Source: an uncultured Chryseobacterium sp. | Lineage (GTDB): Bacteria; Bacteroidota; Bacteroidia; Flavobacteriales; Weeksellaceae | Length of the DNA: 64,000 nucleotides | NCBI RefSeq assembly: GCF_936933875.1 | Contig: NZ_CAKZIK010000022.1 | Location: forward strand, 149,717-213,716 | Direction: 5' to 3' | Part shown: in pieces, positions 33,604 to 41,860 of the stretch | Layout of the letters: every line of letters begins with the position of its first letter | Position numbering within the stretch: the first letter of the stretch is position 1 | Position numbers and translations under genes: made by a program | The notes under the pieces: model-generated | The model's database searches: none | What the model saw: the letters and a program-made list of their open reading frames with translations, nothing else | Told to the model about the DNA's origin: nothing

Positions 33604-33631
33604 AAAAAGCGAAGAATTCTTCGCTTTTTTT
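33602..33631. terminator. bidirectional terminator between msrA and the DUF3267 gene
   Basis: A 30-bp perfect palindrome with a GCGAAGAATTCTTCGC core is flanked by seven A and seven T. It includes the last bases of both genes' ends. Confidence 0.88.
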
Positions 33632-34193
33632 AGTTCTTTCTGTAAATCCAGCAACCTGCTTCACTCGGATGGTCCTGAACGTAATCTTCGGGATTTTCTT
33701 TTTTAATAATATTGTAAATCATAATATCTCCAGCAGCACTACCGCTCATCAAAATTCCGAAAATTGTCAGAATTGCATCTCCTAAAATAACTCCCACTAA
33801 AGCAGGTAAAAGTCCAACCAAAACCAACGGCGCTAAAACTGCAATTTTGTAGTGTTTTATTTTTAGCGGCTCTTTACAATGTGCATAAGGCGTCAACATC
33901 TTCCAAAGAACACCAAATTTTACTGACTTCCACCCGTGTTCAGCAAATTTGGCGAAGAAAACTCCGTGCACCAATTCATGAACAATTATTCCAAAGAAAA
34001 ACATCAACAGAGGAATAAACAGGAAAACTTTCTTTTTAAAATTAAAAAAATAAGATTTGAATTCGGGTCCCCATACCAGAAAATAAAGGAAACCAAATAA
34101 AACAGCAAAAACAACTAGATATCCTATTGCAACAACATTAGCTTTTGCTAGATTAATTGTTTTTAATTCTTTAATGTAATTGTCGAAATCCAT
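33630..34193 (-). CDS. DUF3267 putative membrane zincin
   Basis: A 187-residue membrane protein with about four hydrophobic segments. A zinc-protease-like HELVH motif (72-76) sits at the end of the second segment, as in DUF3267 proteins related to intramembrane metalloproteases. The substrate and activity are unknown. It starts 2 bases after the acetyltransferase stop, in an operon with that gene and engB. Confidence 0.82.
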   Translation of the reverse strand: MDFDNYIKELKTINLAKANVVAIGYLVVFAVLFGFLYFLVWGPEFKSYFFNFKKKVFLFIPLLMFFFGIIVHELVHGVFFAKFAEHGWKSVKFGVLWKMLTPYAHCKEPLKIKHYKIAVLAPLVLVGLLPALVGVILGDAILTIFGILMSGSAAGDIMIYNIIKKENPEDYVQDHPSEAGCWIYRKN

Positions 34194-34195
34194 AT

Positions 34196-34645
34196 CTATT
34201 TTCTGATCATTTCCGTATGCGGAATATCATCTTCCAAGTACTTTTTCCCGGTACATTCAAAGCCAAAACCAGAATAGAACTTCAGCAAATAATCCTGCGC
34301 CGAAATACGGATTTCTGAAGTTCGGAATCTTGCTTCGATCGTATTTATAGCAAAACGAATCAAAATTTTTCCCAGTTTTAAATTTCTGTATTTTTGATTG
34401 GTAAGAACACGACCAATCGAAGTTTCAGGATATTTAATTCCTTTGTAGAAAACTCTGCAGTATGCCAAAACCTCTCCGTTTTTTTCTGCCCAAAGATGTA
34501 CTGCCTTTTGGTCGTAACCATCAAGGTCGGGATAAGGACAGTTTTGTTCCACAACAAAAACATCAACCCTAACTTTTAATATTCCGTAGAGCTCTTTGGT
34601 TGTTAATTCTTCGAACGATTTTACTTTCCAAATGAGGTCTTCCAT
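34196..34645 (-). CDS. GNAT acetyltransferase, ElaA-like
   Basis: A 149-residue N-acetyltransferase resembling ElaA: LYGILKVRVDVFVVEQNCPYPDLDG near the N-terminus, then the acetyl-CoA-binding region with IGRVLTNQKYRNLKLGK. The substrate is unknown. Its ATG overlaps the engB stop by one base (TAATG), so it is translationally coupled to engB. Confidence 0.88.
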   Translation of the reverse strand: MEDLIWKVKSFEELTTKELYGILKVRVDVFVVEQNCPYPDLDGYDQKAVHLWAEKNGEVLAYCRVFYKGIKYPETSIGRVLTNQKYRNLKLGKILIRFAINTIEARFRTSEIRISAQDYLLKFYSGFGFECTGKKYLEDDIPHTEMIRK

Positions 34646-35265
34646 TACTCGAAATTGACGTTGTTTTTTTCAAGAAAATCATTTGTTGTCTGAATAAAAC
34701 CCAGAATTTCTTCACCGCCTTCTTTTTTCTCTGCGGAAGTAACATACATTTCAGGCAAACCTTCCCAGGTTTTCATCATTTCAGATTTGTAATTTTCTAC
34801 ATTTTTAACGGCAGCATTCGGTTTTAGTTTATCAGCTTTCGTAAAAACAATGGAGAACGGAACTCCGTTTTCACCACACCATTCCATAAATTCCAAATCA
34901 ATTTTTTGTGGCGTGTGTCGGGAATCCACCAAAACGAAAAGATTTACCAAGTTTTTTCTGTTCAGAATGTAATTGGTAATCAGCTTTTCGAAATCTTTTC
35001 TTGTGCTTTTCGAAACTTTGGCGTAACCATAACCCGGTAAATCGGTAAGATACCAATTTTCGTTCACCAAAAAATTGTTAATGAGCTGCGTTTTTCCAGG
35101 TGTTTGTGAGGTTTTTGCCAAATCTTTTCGGTTCATCATTGCGTTGATGAGCGAAGATTTCCCCACGTTCGAACGTCCGATAAAAGCATATTCCGGTAAA
35201 GTTGGTTCAGGGCAGTCCTGCCATCTTCCGGAGCTTTTTACAAATTCTGCAGTTTTTATTACCAT
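34645..35265 (-). CDS. engB: ribosome biogenesis GTPase EngB (YsxC/YihA)
   Basis: Essential GTPase for assembly of the large ribosomal subunit. P-loop GRSNVGKSS (30-38), the DLPGYGYAKVS switch region, TKAD (NKxD-type) and TSAEKKEG motifs are all visible. The 206-residue length is typical. It heads a three-gene minus-strand operon with the ElaA-like and DUF3267 genes. Confidence 0.95.
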   Translation of the reverse strand: MVIKTAEFVKSSGRWQDCPEPTLPEYAFIGRSNVGKSSLINAMMNRKDLAKTSQTPGKTQLINNFLVNENWYLTDLPGYGYAKVSKSTRKDFEKLITNYILNRKNLVNLFVLVDSRHTPQKIDLEFMEWCGENGVPFSIVFTKADKLKPNAAVKNVENYKSEMMKTWEGLPEMYVTSAEKKEGGEEILGFIQTTNDFLEKNNVNFE

Positions 35266-35277
35266 ATCTAAAAAGAA

Positions 35278-35341
35278 TCTCGCAGATTAAACAGCTTGAG
35301 CAAATCAAAAAAATCTGCAAAAATTTGTCTAATCTGCGAGA
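35278..35341. repeat. inverted-repeat element between engB and the hydrolase gene
   Basis: TCTCGCAGATTA (35278-35289) and TAATCTGCGAGA (35330-35341) are a perfect 12-bp inverted repeat with 40 bases between, which include another AAATCTGC. Related words (AATCTGCGA, AATCTGCAGG) occur at about 54918-54938, so this looks like a dispersed flavobacterial repeat. It could also terminate the hydrolase transcript. Confidence 0.6.
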
Positions 35342-35358
35342 AAATATTTTCTGTTAAA

Positions 35359-36120
35359 TTATTTTGTCTTACTCAGCCAATCAAATAAAATTTGGTTGAA
35401 TTCATTTGGCTTTTCCATCATTGCAGCGTGTCCACACTGATCAATCCAGAACAAATCCGAATTCGGGATAAGCCTGTCCATTTCAATAGCCACTTCAGGA
35501 GGTGTAACATTGTCCTGTTTCCCCCAAATAATACAGGTTGGTGGCATAATTTTGTGAAGCTCCTTTTCCATATTGTGTTTAATGGCGCTTCTTGCCAACA
35601 TGACGGTCTTGATTCCTTTGCCTCGGTCATTCACCACCGAGAAAACTTCATTCACCAATTCCTGTGTTGCCACTTTTGGGTCATAGAAAACTTCTTCCGC
35701 TTTTTTCTGAATGTAAGAACGGTCGTTCTTTCTCGGGAAACTGTCCCCAAAAGACCTTTCATACAAACCGGAACTCCCTGTAAGAACCAGATTTTTCACC
35801 AAATCAGGACGGGAAATAGTCAAAATTAATCCAACATGACCTCCCATCGAATTTCCAACAATCGTTGCCGGTTCCTTCACCACATCTTCAATAAATTTTG
35901 CCACAAACTTTGCCAAAGACGTCAAGTTGGTGTTCAGAACGGGTAAATCGTAAACCGGAAGATGCGGAAAGTAAACTTTATATCCACGCGACGAAAAGTA
36001 ATTAATTAAAAGGTTGAAGTTGCTTAAACCACCCATTAGTCCCTGTAAAAGAACAATCGGATGACCTTCGCCTTCTTCTATATAATCGTACTTGCTCGCT
36101 TTTTTCGTTTTAAATAACAT
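35359..36120 (-). CDS. alpha/beta hydrolase
   Basis: A 253-residue hydrolase: HPIVLLQGLMGG oxyanion region, nucleophile elbow GNSMGG (Ser91), acid residue in WGKQDNVTPP and His231 in QCGHAAMME. The exact substrate is unknown. The frame extends upstream to 36183, but a consensus promoter at 36141-36170 lies inside that extension, so the ATG at 36120 is the likely start. No signal peptide remains with this start. Confidence 0.88.
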   Translation of the reverse strand: MLFKTKKASKYDYIEEGEGHPIVLLQGLMGGLSNFNLLINYFSSRGYKVYFPHLPVYDLPVLNTNLTSLAKFVAKFIEDVVKEPATIVGNSMGGHVGLILTISRPDLVKNLVLTGSSGLYERSFGDSFPRKNDRSYIQKKAEEVFYDPKVATQELVNEVFSVVNDRGKGIKTVMLARSAIKHNMEKELHKIMPPTCIIWGKQDNVTPPEVAIEMDRLIPNSDLFWIDQCGHAAMMEKPNEFNQILFDWLSKTK

Positions 36121-36140
36121 AAAATATAATGTCGTACCTG

Positions 36141-36170
36141 CAAAAGTACAAATAAAGCACAATATACAAT
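36141..36170 (-). promoter_or_regulatory. consensus promoter of the hydrolase gene
   Basis: On the minus strand TTG (36168-36170), a 19-base spacer and TACTTTTG (36141-36148) match the Bacteroidota promoter. The ATG at 36120 follows 20 bases after the -7 element. Confidence 0.7.
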
Positions 36171-36362
36171 ACCTTAAGACCAATTTTAGAACTTTTTTTA
36201 TGAATTCTATAATTTCATTTTCTCATTAAAAGGTGGTGCAAAATATTGGCTATATTTTCAATTTACTTGCAAATTTTCCAATTTTAAAATGGCTTCTTTA
36301 ACTCATTTTTAATCAATGTTTTAAGGGTTTAATTCAAAACTTATTAACATTAAGTCAAAAAG

Positions 36363-36387
36363 TGGGAAAAAGTGGGAAACTTTGGAA
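36363..36387 (+). promoter_or_regulatory. MraZ operator (three 10-bp-spaced boxes)
   Basis: TGGGA at 36363-36367, TGGGA at 36373-36377 and the degenerate TGGAA at 36383-36387 have the exact 10-bp period (TGGGN plus five bases) of MraZ binding sites known from other bacteria. They lie just upstream of the mraZ -7 element, so autoregulation of the dcw operon is expected. Confidence 0.75.
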
Positions 36388-36396
36388 ATTAATTTT

Positions 36397-36404
36397 TACA
36401 TTTG
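36397..36404 (+). promoter_or_regulatory. -7 element of the mraZ/dcw promoter
   Basis: TACATTTG fits TAnnTTTG. It ends 6 bases before the ATG at 36411, so a transcript from here would be nearly leaderless. No spaced -33 TTG is present; the MraZ boxes occupy that region. Confidence 0.55.
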
Positions 36405-36410
36405 TCCCAA

Positions 36411-36872
36411 ATGAATTATTTTTTTGAAACATACGAGTGTAAAATTGATGACAAAGGCAGGTTGAAGTTGCCATCGTCATTGGTTAAGCACATGGAAAAA
36501 TTCGCCGGCAACGAGTTTGTGGTGAAGCGTGCTGTGTTTCAGAAATGCCTTGAAGTGTACCCGATGAAACCTTGGGAAAAGCTCATGGAAAAAATTAACG
36601 GACTAAACCGTTTTGTAAAGAAAAATACAGAATTTATCCGTCAGTTTACTGCTGGAGTAAAAACTGTAGAGCTCGACAAAGCGGAGAGAATCCTCATTCC
36701 AAAAGATTTAAAAATTTTCGCAGGTCTCGATAAGGAAATTGTGATTTCCGGAGCCGGAGATTTCTTTGAAATTTGGGATAAAGACGCATATGAAGAAAAT
36801 ATCAAAACCAATGAAGCCGATTTCGCACAGCTTTCTGAAGATGTGATGGGCGACATTAATTTTGGTGAATAA
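36411..36872 (+). CDS. mraZ: transcriptional regulator MraZ
   Basis: AbrB-fold regulator at the head of the division and cell-wall cluster. Two MraZ motifs are present: TYECKIDDKGRLKLP near the N-terminus and VELDKAERILIPKDL in the second half. The ATG at 36411 is preferred over the in-frame TTG at 36402, which lies inside the -7 element. The predicted protein has 153 residues. Its own operator boxes lie 24 bases and more upstream. rsmH follows after 14 bases. Confidence 0.94.
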   Translation: MNYFFETYECKIDDKGRLKLPSSLVKHMEKFAGNEFVVKRAVFQKCLEVYPMKPWEKLMEKINGLNRFVKKNTEFIRQFTAGVKTVELDKAERILIPKDLKIFAGLDKEIVISGAGDFFEIWDKDAYEENIKTNEADFAQLSEDVMGDINFGE

Positions 36873-36886
36873 AAATTTATTGAAAG

Positions 36887-37792
36887 TTGAACAACGTAGA
36901 ATATCATAACCCGGTTTTGCTCAAACAGAGTGTGGACGATTTGGTGACGAATCCCGACGGAATTTATGTGGATGTTACTTTCGGTGGAGGAGGACATTCC
37001 CGAGAAATTCTGAAAAGACTTTCAGACAAAGGAAAGCTTTACAGCTTCGACCAAGACCTTGATGCGTTGAATAATACAATAGACGACCCAAGATTTACAT
37101 TAATCAATCAGAATTTCAGATTTCTTGAAAACTCTTTGTTGATGTATGGTGTAAATCAGGTTGATGGTGTTTTGGGAGATTTGGGTGTTTCTTCTCATCA
37201 GTTTGATGAAGCAGAACGTGGTTTTTCAACAAGAAGCAATGCTCCTTTGGATATGAGGATGAATGTAATGCAACATCTCGACGCCAAAAAAGTGGTGAAC
37301 GATTATGAAGAGGAACATTTGGCGGATATTTTTTATCACTACGGCGAACTTCGCGAAGCTCGAAAATTAGCGAGAGAAATTGTTCATCACAGAAAATCAA
37401 AAAAAATTGAAACCACCGAAGACCTGAAGAAACTTTTCAGCTACATTCCGCCGCATAAGCAGAACAAATTTTTCGCTCAGGTCTTTCAGGCGATTCGCAT
37501 TGAGGTGAATCAGGAGCTTGAAGTTTTGAAAGAAATGTTGGTTCAGGCTTATAAAATTTTAAAATCGGAAGGAAGGCTTGTCGTTATTTCTTATCACTCT
37601 TTGGAAGACCGTTTGGTAAAAAGATTTTTGAAAAACGGAATGTTCGAAGGAGAACCGGAAAGAGACATCTACGGAAATTATGCAAAAGCTTTCGAATTAT
37701 TAAAAAGCAAAGCAATTATTCCGGATGATGCAGAAATAGAGGAAAATTCGCGAGCAAGAAGCGCGAAAATGAGAGTGGGAATAAAAGTGTGA
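36887..37792 (+). CDS. rsmH: 16S rRNA (cytosine1402-N4)-methyltransferase RsmH
   Basis: Methylates C1402 of 16S rRNA. Typical motifs are YHNPVLLKQSVDDL, the SAM-binding DVTFGGGGHSREIL, GVLGDLGVSSHQFD, the RGFSTRSNAPLDMRM block and SYHSLEDRLVK near the end. The only possible start near the conserved N-terminus is a TTG at 36887, since a stop codon lies two codons upstream and no in-frame ATG follows until deep in the gene. The 301-residue length is normal. Its stop overlaps a direct repeat at 37789-37814. Confidence 0.95.
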   Translation: MNNVEYHNPVLLKQSVDDLVTNPDGIYVDVTFGGGGHSREILKRLSDKGKLYSFDQDLDALNNTIDDPRFTLINQNFRFLENSLLMYGVNQVDGVLGDLGVSSHQFDEAERGFSTRSNAPLDMRMNVMQHLDAKKVVNDYEEEHLADIFYHYGELREARKLAREIVHHRKSKKIETTEDLKKLFSYIPPHKQNKFFAQVFQAIRIEVNQELEVLKEMLVQAYKILKSEGRLVVISYHSLEDRLVKRFLKNGMFEGEPERDIYGNYAKAFELLKSKAIIPDDAEIEENSRARSAKMRVGIKV

Positions 37793-37814
37793 ATGGTGAA
37801 ACGTGAATGGCGAA
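37789..37814 (+). repeat. direct repeat at the rsmH-ftsL junction
   Basis: GTGAATGGTGAA (37789-37800) and GTGAATGGCGAA (37803-37814) are near-identical with a 14-bp period. They overlap the rsmH stop codon. Confidence 0.6.
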
Positions 37815-37861
37815 TTTGAAAATTGACCATTAACGAGGGAAGCAAATTCACAATAAAATGA

Positions 37862-38239
37862 TTGACAAATAAATTGGCAAAAAAAGTAACATACAAACCG
37901 AAGAAAAAACTCACTTTCATAGATATTGTGAAAGGAAACTTTCTGAACCGGGACGAAATAAAAAACCATTACCGGTATTTTTTGCTGCTTTTTGTATTGA
38001 TGATGATGATGATTTACAGTAACCACTTGGTGAACCAAAAAATCGAAATCGTTAATGACCTGAAAGAACAGACCGAAGAATACAAATCGAGAAATGCTTT
38101 CGCGCAAAGCCGATTGATTAAAGTAAAAATGGAATCCGAATTAGGAAAAGAAATGATTGGAGACTCTTTAATGACCCTCGAAAATCATCCGCATAAACTT
38201 TTGATAAAATTAGACAGCACAGATGGCGGTTCAAAATGA
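37862..38239 (+). CDS. ftsL: FtsL-like septal protein
   Basis: A 125-residue bitopic protein: a basic cytoplasmic N-terminus (KKVTYKPKKKLTF), one membrane segment (about 40-57) and a short coiled-coil periplasmic part. Size, topology and position between rsmH and the PBP gene identify it as the FtsL equivalent, which recruits septal synthesis enzymes; sequence identity to E. coli FtsL is not expected. The frame has no ATG start: TTG at 37862 or 37874 must be used. An ATG at 37858 is out of frame and opens a four-codon ORF. It overlaps the PBP gene by 17 bases. Confidence 0.8.
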   Translation: MTNKLAKKVTYKPKKKLTFIDIVKGNFLNRDEIKNHYRYFLLLFVLMMMMIYSNHLVNQKIEIVNDLKEQTEEYKSRNAFAQSRLIKVKMESELGKEMIGDSLMTLENHPHKLLIKLDSTDGGSK

Positions 38240-40214
38240 ATACGATGTAAAACGTAAAAAAACGTTGAGATGGGGCTACCTTTTCGCAGGGTTTGCCTTC
38301 ATGCTGTTTTTAATTTTTCTCGGGAGAATTCTTATTCTTCAAAACACCAATGTAAAGGAAATTCGTGAAGATTATATCAGCAAAAATTACCGCGAAGCTA
38401 CACTGAAAGCCGCAAGAGGAAATCTTTATGCAGCCGATGGTTCTATTTTAGCAACAACGGTGATGCGTTATGATATTTTTATTGATTTCAAAACGATAAA
38501 AGACACGGTTTACAGCAATAATATTGGTGCTTTAACGGATTCTTTGAGCAAAATGTTCGGGAAGCCGAGAAGTTATTTCCGTGCAAAATTCGATACGAAT
38601 AAAAAAAATAAAAACCAATATTTCTCTTTAATTAAAGGTCTGGATTTCGACCAATACGATAGAATTCGCAAATTTCCGATTTTCGAAAAAGGAAAAAACA
38701 AAGGAGGTTTTATTGTGGACAGAAATTATAAGCGTGAACTCGCAACCACAGAAATCGGAGCTGGAACGATTGGTATGGACGACCATCGAGGAAAATCCGG
38801 TTTGGAAGCTGCTTTTTCAAAATATTTGAGCGGAACAGATGGAAAACGTTTGGAGCAAAGAATTAATTCAAGTCAGTGGAAACCAATTGATTACTGGAAA
38901 GTTCAGGAGCCTGTTGACGGACAGGATGTTTATACTACGATTGATTTAAGAATTCAGGATATTGCAAATTCTGCACTGGAAAAACAGTTGGTGAATTTTG
39001 ATGCTGAACACGGATGCGTTGTGGTGATGGAAACCGCTACCGGAAAAGTAAAAGCGATGGTCAATCTTCGACGTACCGAACCCGGAATTTATGTTGATGC
39101 TTATAACTATGCTTTGAAAGACGGAATTGAACCGGGTTCAACCTTCAAAACAGTGTCGCTTTTGGCTGCGATGGACGATGGTTTTATTGATGAAAATACA
39201 ACCGTAAATGTTGGAAATGGCAACTGGAATTACGGCGGACAGTTGATTACAGACGGCCACGGTGGTGGAACTTACGAAATCAGTGATGTTTTGGCAAAAT
39301 CGAGCAATGTTGGTACAGCAAAGCTGATAACTAAATATTATGCAGACAAACCGCAAGTGTTTTTAGACCATCTGAAACGCTGGAAAATGTTTGATAAAAT
39401 GGATATCGAGCTTCCGGGAATTACAAAACCGTTTGTTTATACTCCTGAACACTCAAGATGGAATGCTGCGACTTTAGCTTCAATTTCATACGGATATTCA
39501 ACCAATTTTAATTTGTTGCAGCTAACAACTTTCTATAACGGAATTGCAAACAAAGGAAAAATGCTGAAACCGCTTTTCATTGATAAAATAATGAAAGACG
39601 GCCAGTTAATTTACGAAGCAAAACCGGAAGTATTAGTGAATAAAATGGCATCAACCGAAGCAATTTCGATGATGACACACGCTTTAACGAAAGCCGTTGA
39701 AAAAGGAACTGCGAAAAGTATTTTCACACCAAACTTGAAAATGGCAGGAAAAACCGGAACCGCAAGATTTGAATATTGGAAACCGGGCCCAAGAAAATAC
39801 CGCGCATCGTTTGCAGGATTTTATCCCGCAGACAATCCAAAATATACCTGTTATGTAATGGTAAGCGAACCGGATGTTTCCAAAGGATTCTACGGAGCAA
39901 CTGTTGCAGCTCCTGTATTCAAGGAAATTGCAGGAAAAACTTTCCTAAAAACACCACAAAATGTCGAAAAGGAAATGTTGGTGGAAAAGAAAGTGGATTT
40001 GAGCAAAATGGTGGAACCGAATGTAAAAATTGCAGTTAACGCTAAGCAAATGCCCAATGTTGTTGGTTTGATTGGTAAAAACGTAATTCCGCAGCTGGAG
40101 AATTTAGGATATAGAGTTGATTTTAAAGGAGTAGGGAAAATCCGCGAACAGTTTCCTCTGGAAGGAACGGTCATTGGTAAAAATCAGAGAATTTATCTGA
40201 CGTTGCAAAATTAA
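38223..40214 (+). CDS. ftsI: septal penicillin-binding protein (FtsI class) with PASTA domain
   Basis: Transpeptidase for division-site peptidoglycan, partner of FtsW. A membrane anchor lies at about 17-39, then a pedestal domain and the transpeptidase domain with SxxK (Ser306 in EPGSTFK), SxN (SSN 360-362) and KTG (510-512). A single PASTA domain (about 606-663, MPNVVGLIG...) ends the protein, which is usual in this phylum but not in E. coli FtsI. It starts inside ftsL and is followed by a 155-bp repeat-bearing gap. Confidence 0.93.
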   Translation: MAVQNEYDVKRKKTLRWGYLFAGFAFMLFLIFLGRILILQNTNVKEIREDYISKNYREATLKAARGNLYAADGSILATTVMRYDIFIDFKTIKDTVYSNNIGALTDSLSKMFGKPRSYFRAKFDTNKKNKNQYFSLIKGLDFDQYDRIRKFPIFEKGKNKGGFIVDRNYKRELATTEIGAGTIGMDDHRGKSGLEAAFSKYLSGTDGKRLEQRINSSQWKPIDYWKVQEPVDGQDVYTTIDLRIQDIANSALEKQLVNFDAEHGCVVVMETATGKVKAMVNLRRTEPGIYVDAYNYALKDGIEPGSTFKTVSLLAAMDDGFIDENTTVNVGNGNWNYGGQLITDGHGGGTYEISDVLAKSSNVGTAKLITKYYADKPQVFLDHLKRWKMFDKMDIELPGITKPFVYTPEHSRWNAATLASISYGYSTNFNLLQLTTFYNGIANKGKMLKPLFIDKIMKDGQLIYEAKPEVLVNKMASTEAISMMTHALTKAVEKGTAKSIFTPNLKMAGKTGTARFEYWKPGPRKYRASFAGFYPADNPKYTCYVMVSEPDVSKGFYGATVAAPVFKEIAGKTFLKTPQNVEKEMLVEKKVDLSKMVEPNVKIAVNAKQMPNVVGLIGKNVIPQLENLGYRVDFKGVGKIREQFPLEGTVIGKNQRIYLTLQN

Positions 40215-40245
40215 TTGTAGGTACGTGCCTTTGACGCGTTCAAAT

Positions 40246-40367
40246 AAGTCGCAGAGCGACTAAAATGTTGATTGAATTCACAATTGGAAAGTGGCAGCGC
40301 GACGAAATATTGGTAGAAAATAAATAGAAAATAATAAAGGAAGTCGCAGAGCGACGACATATTGGTA
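40246..40367 (+). repeat. repeat cluster between the PBP gene and murE
   Basis: AAGTCGCAGAGCGAC occurs at 40246-40260 and 40341-40355. Its core GTCGCagaGCGAC is an inverted repeat. A related unit with GCGCGACGAAATATTGGTA (40297-40315) lies between, and the last copy continues GACATATTGGTA to within 3 bases of the murE start. Confidence 0.8.
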
Positions 40368-40369
40368 AA

Positions 40370-41830
40370 ATGCAGTTGCAGGAATTATTAAACAGAATCC
40401 CCGTTCTCGAAACCTACGGAAATCAAAACCGTGAAGTTTCAGAAATCGTTTTCGATAGCCGAAAAGCTGTGGAAAATTCGCTGTATGTTGCTGTGAAAGG
40501 CACTGTTTCGGATGGGCATTCTTTTATTAATTCTTCTGTTGAAAAAGGAGCAACCGTTATTGTTTGCGAAGATTTGCCTGAAACTTTAAATGAAAACATC
40601 ACTTACATCAAAGTGAAAGATTCATCGAAAACTTTAGGTCAGCTGGCTTCAAATTTCTATGGAAACCCTTCCGAAAAACTAGATTTAATCGGAATTACCG
40701 GAACCAACGGAAAAACTTCGACAACGACTTTGCTTTTTGATATTTTCAAAAATTTAGGATTTCAATCTGCCTTGATTTCTACGGTTGAATACAGGATTGG
40801 AGATGAGGTTATTCCATCAACGCATACAACTCCGGACGTGATTCGTCTGAATCAAATGCTTGCAAAAGCGGTTGAAATGGGTTGTCAATACGCTTTCATG
40901 GAAGTTTCTTCGCACGGAATTCATCAGAACAGAACCGAAGGTTTACATTTCAAAGTGGCTGGATTTACCAATATCACGCACGACCATTTGGATTACCACA
41001 AAACCTTTGATGAATATCTGAAAACCAAAAAAAGATTCTTTGATGAACTGACTTCCGAAGCCATCGCGATCACGAATATCGACGACAAAAACGGAAACGT
41101 AATGCTTCAGAACTGTAAAGCTTCGAAGAAAACCTACGCGCTGAAAACTTTGGCAAACTACCACGGAAAAATTCTGGAAGCAGATTTCAACGGGATGTTG
41201 CTGAATTTCAATAACAAAGAATTCTGGACGGCTTTAACAGGGAAATTCAATGTCTATAATTTGCTTTTGGCTTATGCAGTTGCGGTAGAATGTGGTTTTC
41301 ATGAAGAAGATGTTTTGCAGGCGATTTCAAAACTACAGCGTGTGAAAGGACGCTTCGAAACGATGAAATCCGATGGTGGAATTTTCTTCATCGTAGATTA
41401 TGCACACACGCCGGATGCGTTGGAAAATATTTTGGATTCCATCAACGAAATACGTACAAAAAACGAAAGATTAATTACCGTTTTCGGTTGCGGTGGCGAC
41501 AGAGACCACGCAAAACGCCCGGAAATGGGAAAAATAGCGACACGGAAATCCACTTTAGCGATTATCACTTCCGATAACCCGAGAACGGAAGAACCGGGAG
41601 CAATTATTAAGGAAATTGAAGCAGGTGTAGAACCTCAAAACTTCAGCAAATACACTTCAATTCCCGACAGAAAAGAAGCAATAAAGATGGCAATAAAATT
41701 TGCCGAACCGAAAGATATAATTCTCGTTGCCGGAAAAGGACACGAAAATTACCAGGAAATCAACGGTGTAAAACATCATTTCGATGATAAGGAAACCATT
41801 GTGGAACTCTATAAAATGATGTCGAAATAG
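40370..41830 (+). CDS. murE: UDP-MurNAc-tripeptide synthetase MurE
   Basis: Adds the third stem-peptide residue in cytoplasmic peptidoglycan synthesis. The ATP-binding GITGTNGKTST (108-118) and the DNPR tetrapeptide (402-405) are present. DNPR is the signature for meso-diaminopimelate specificity, so a DAP-type wall is predicted. The 486-residue length is normal. The ATG directly follows the repeat cluster. mraY begins 30 bases after the stop. Confidence 0.96.
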   Translation: MQLQELLNRIPVLETYGNQNREVSEIVFDSRKAVENSLYVAVKGTVSDGHSFINSSVEKGATVIVCEDLPETLNENITYIKVKDSSKTLGQLASNFYGNPSEKLDLIGITGTNGKTSTTTLLFDIFKNLGFQSALISTVEYRIGDEVIPSTHTTPDVIRLNQMLAKAVEMGCQYAFMEVSSHGIHQNRTEGLHFKVAGFTNITHDHLDYHKTFDEYLKTKKRFFDELTSEAIAITNIDDKNGNVMLQNCKASKKTYALKTLANYHGKILEADFNGMLLNFNNKEFWTALTGKFNVYNLLLAYAVAVECGFHEEDVLQAISKLQRVKGRFETMKSDGGIFFIVDYAHTPDALENILDSINEIRTKNERLITVFGCGGDRDHAKRPEMGKIATRKSTLAIITSDNPRTEEPGAIIKEIEAGVEPQNFSKYTSIPDRKEAIKMAIKFAEPKDIILVAGKGHENYQEINGVKHHFDDKETIVELYKMMSK

Positions 41831-41860
41831 ACATTAGTTTGAATTTAAAAGAAGAAAAAG

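Noticed and set aside
36121..36183. N-terminal extension of the alpha/beta hydrolase
   Set aside because: A consensus promoter lies within it and the extension has no conserved features.
36402..36410. Upstream TTG start for mraZ
   Set aside because: It lies inside the -7 element and would add residues not seen in the family.
37858..37872. ATG opening a short ORF just before ftsL
   Set aside because: Only four codons long, so not annotated as a gene; mentioned as possible start interference.
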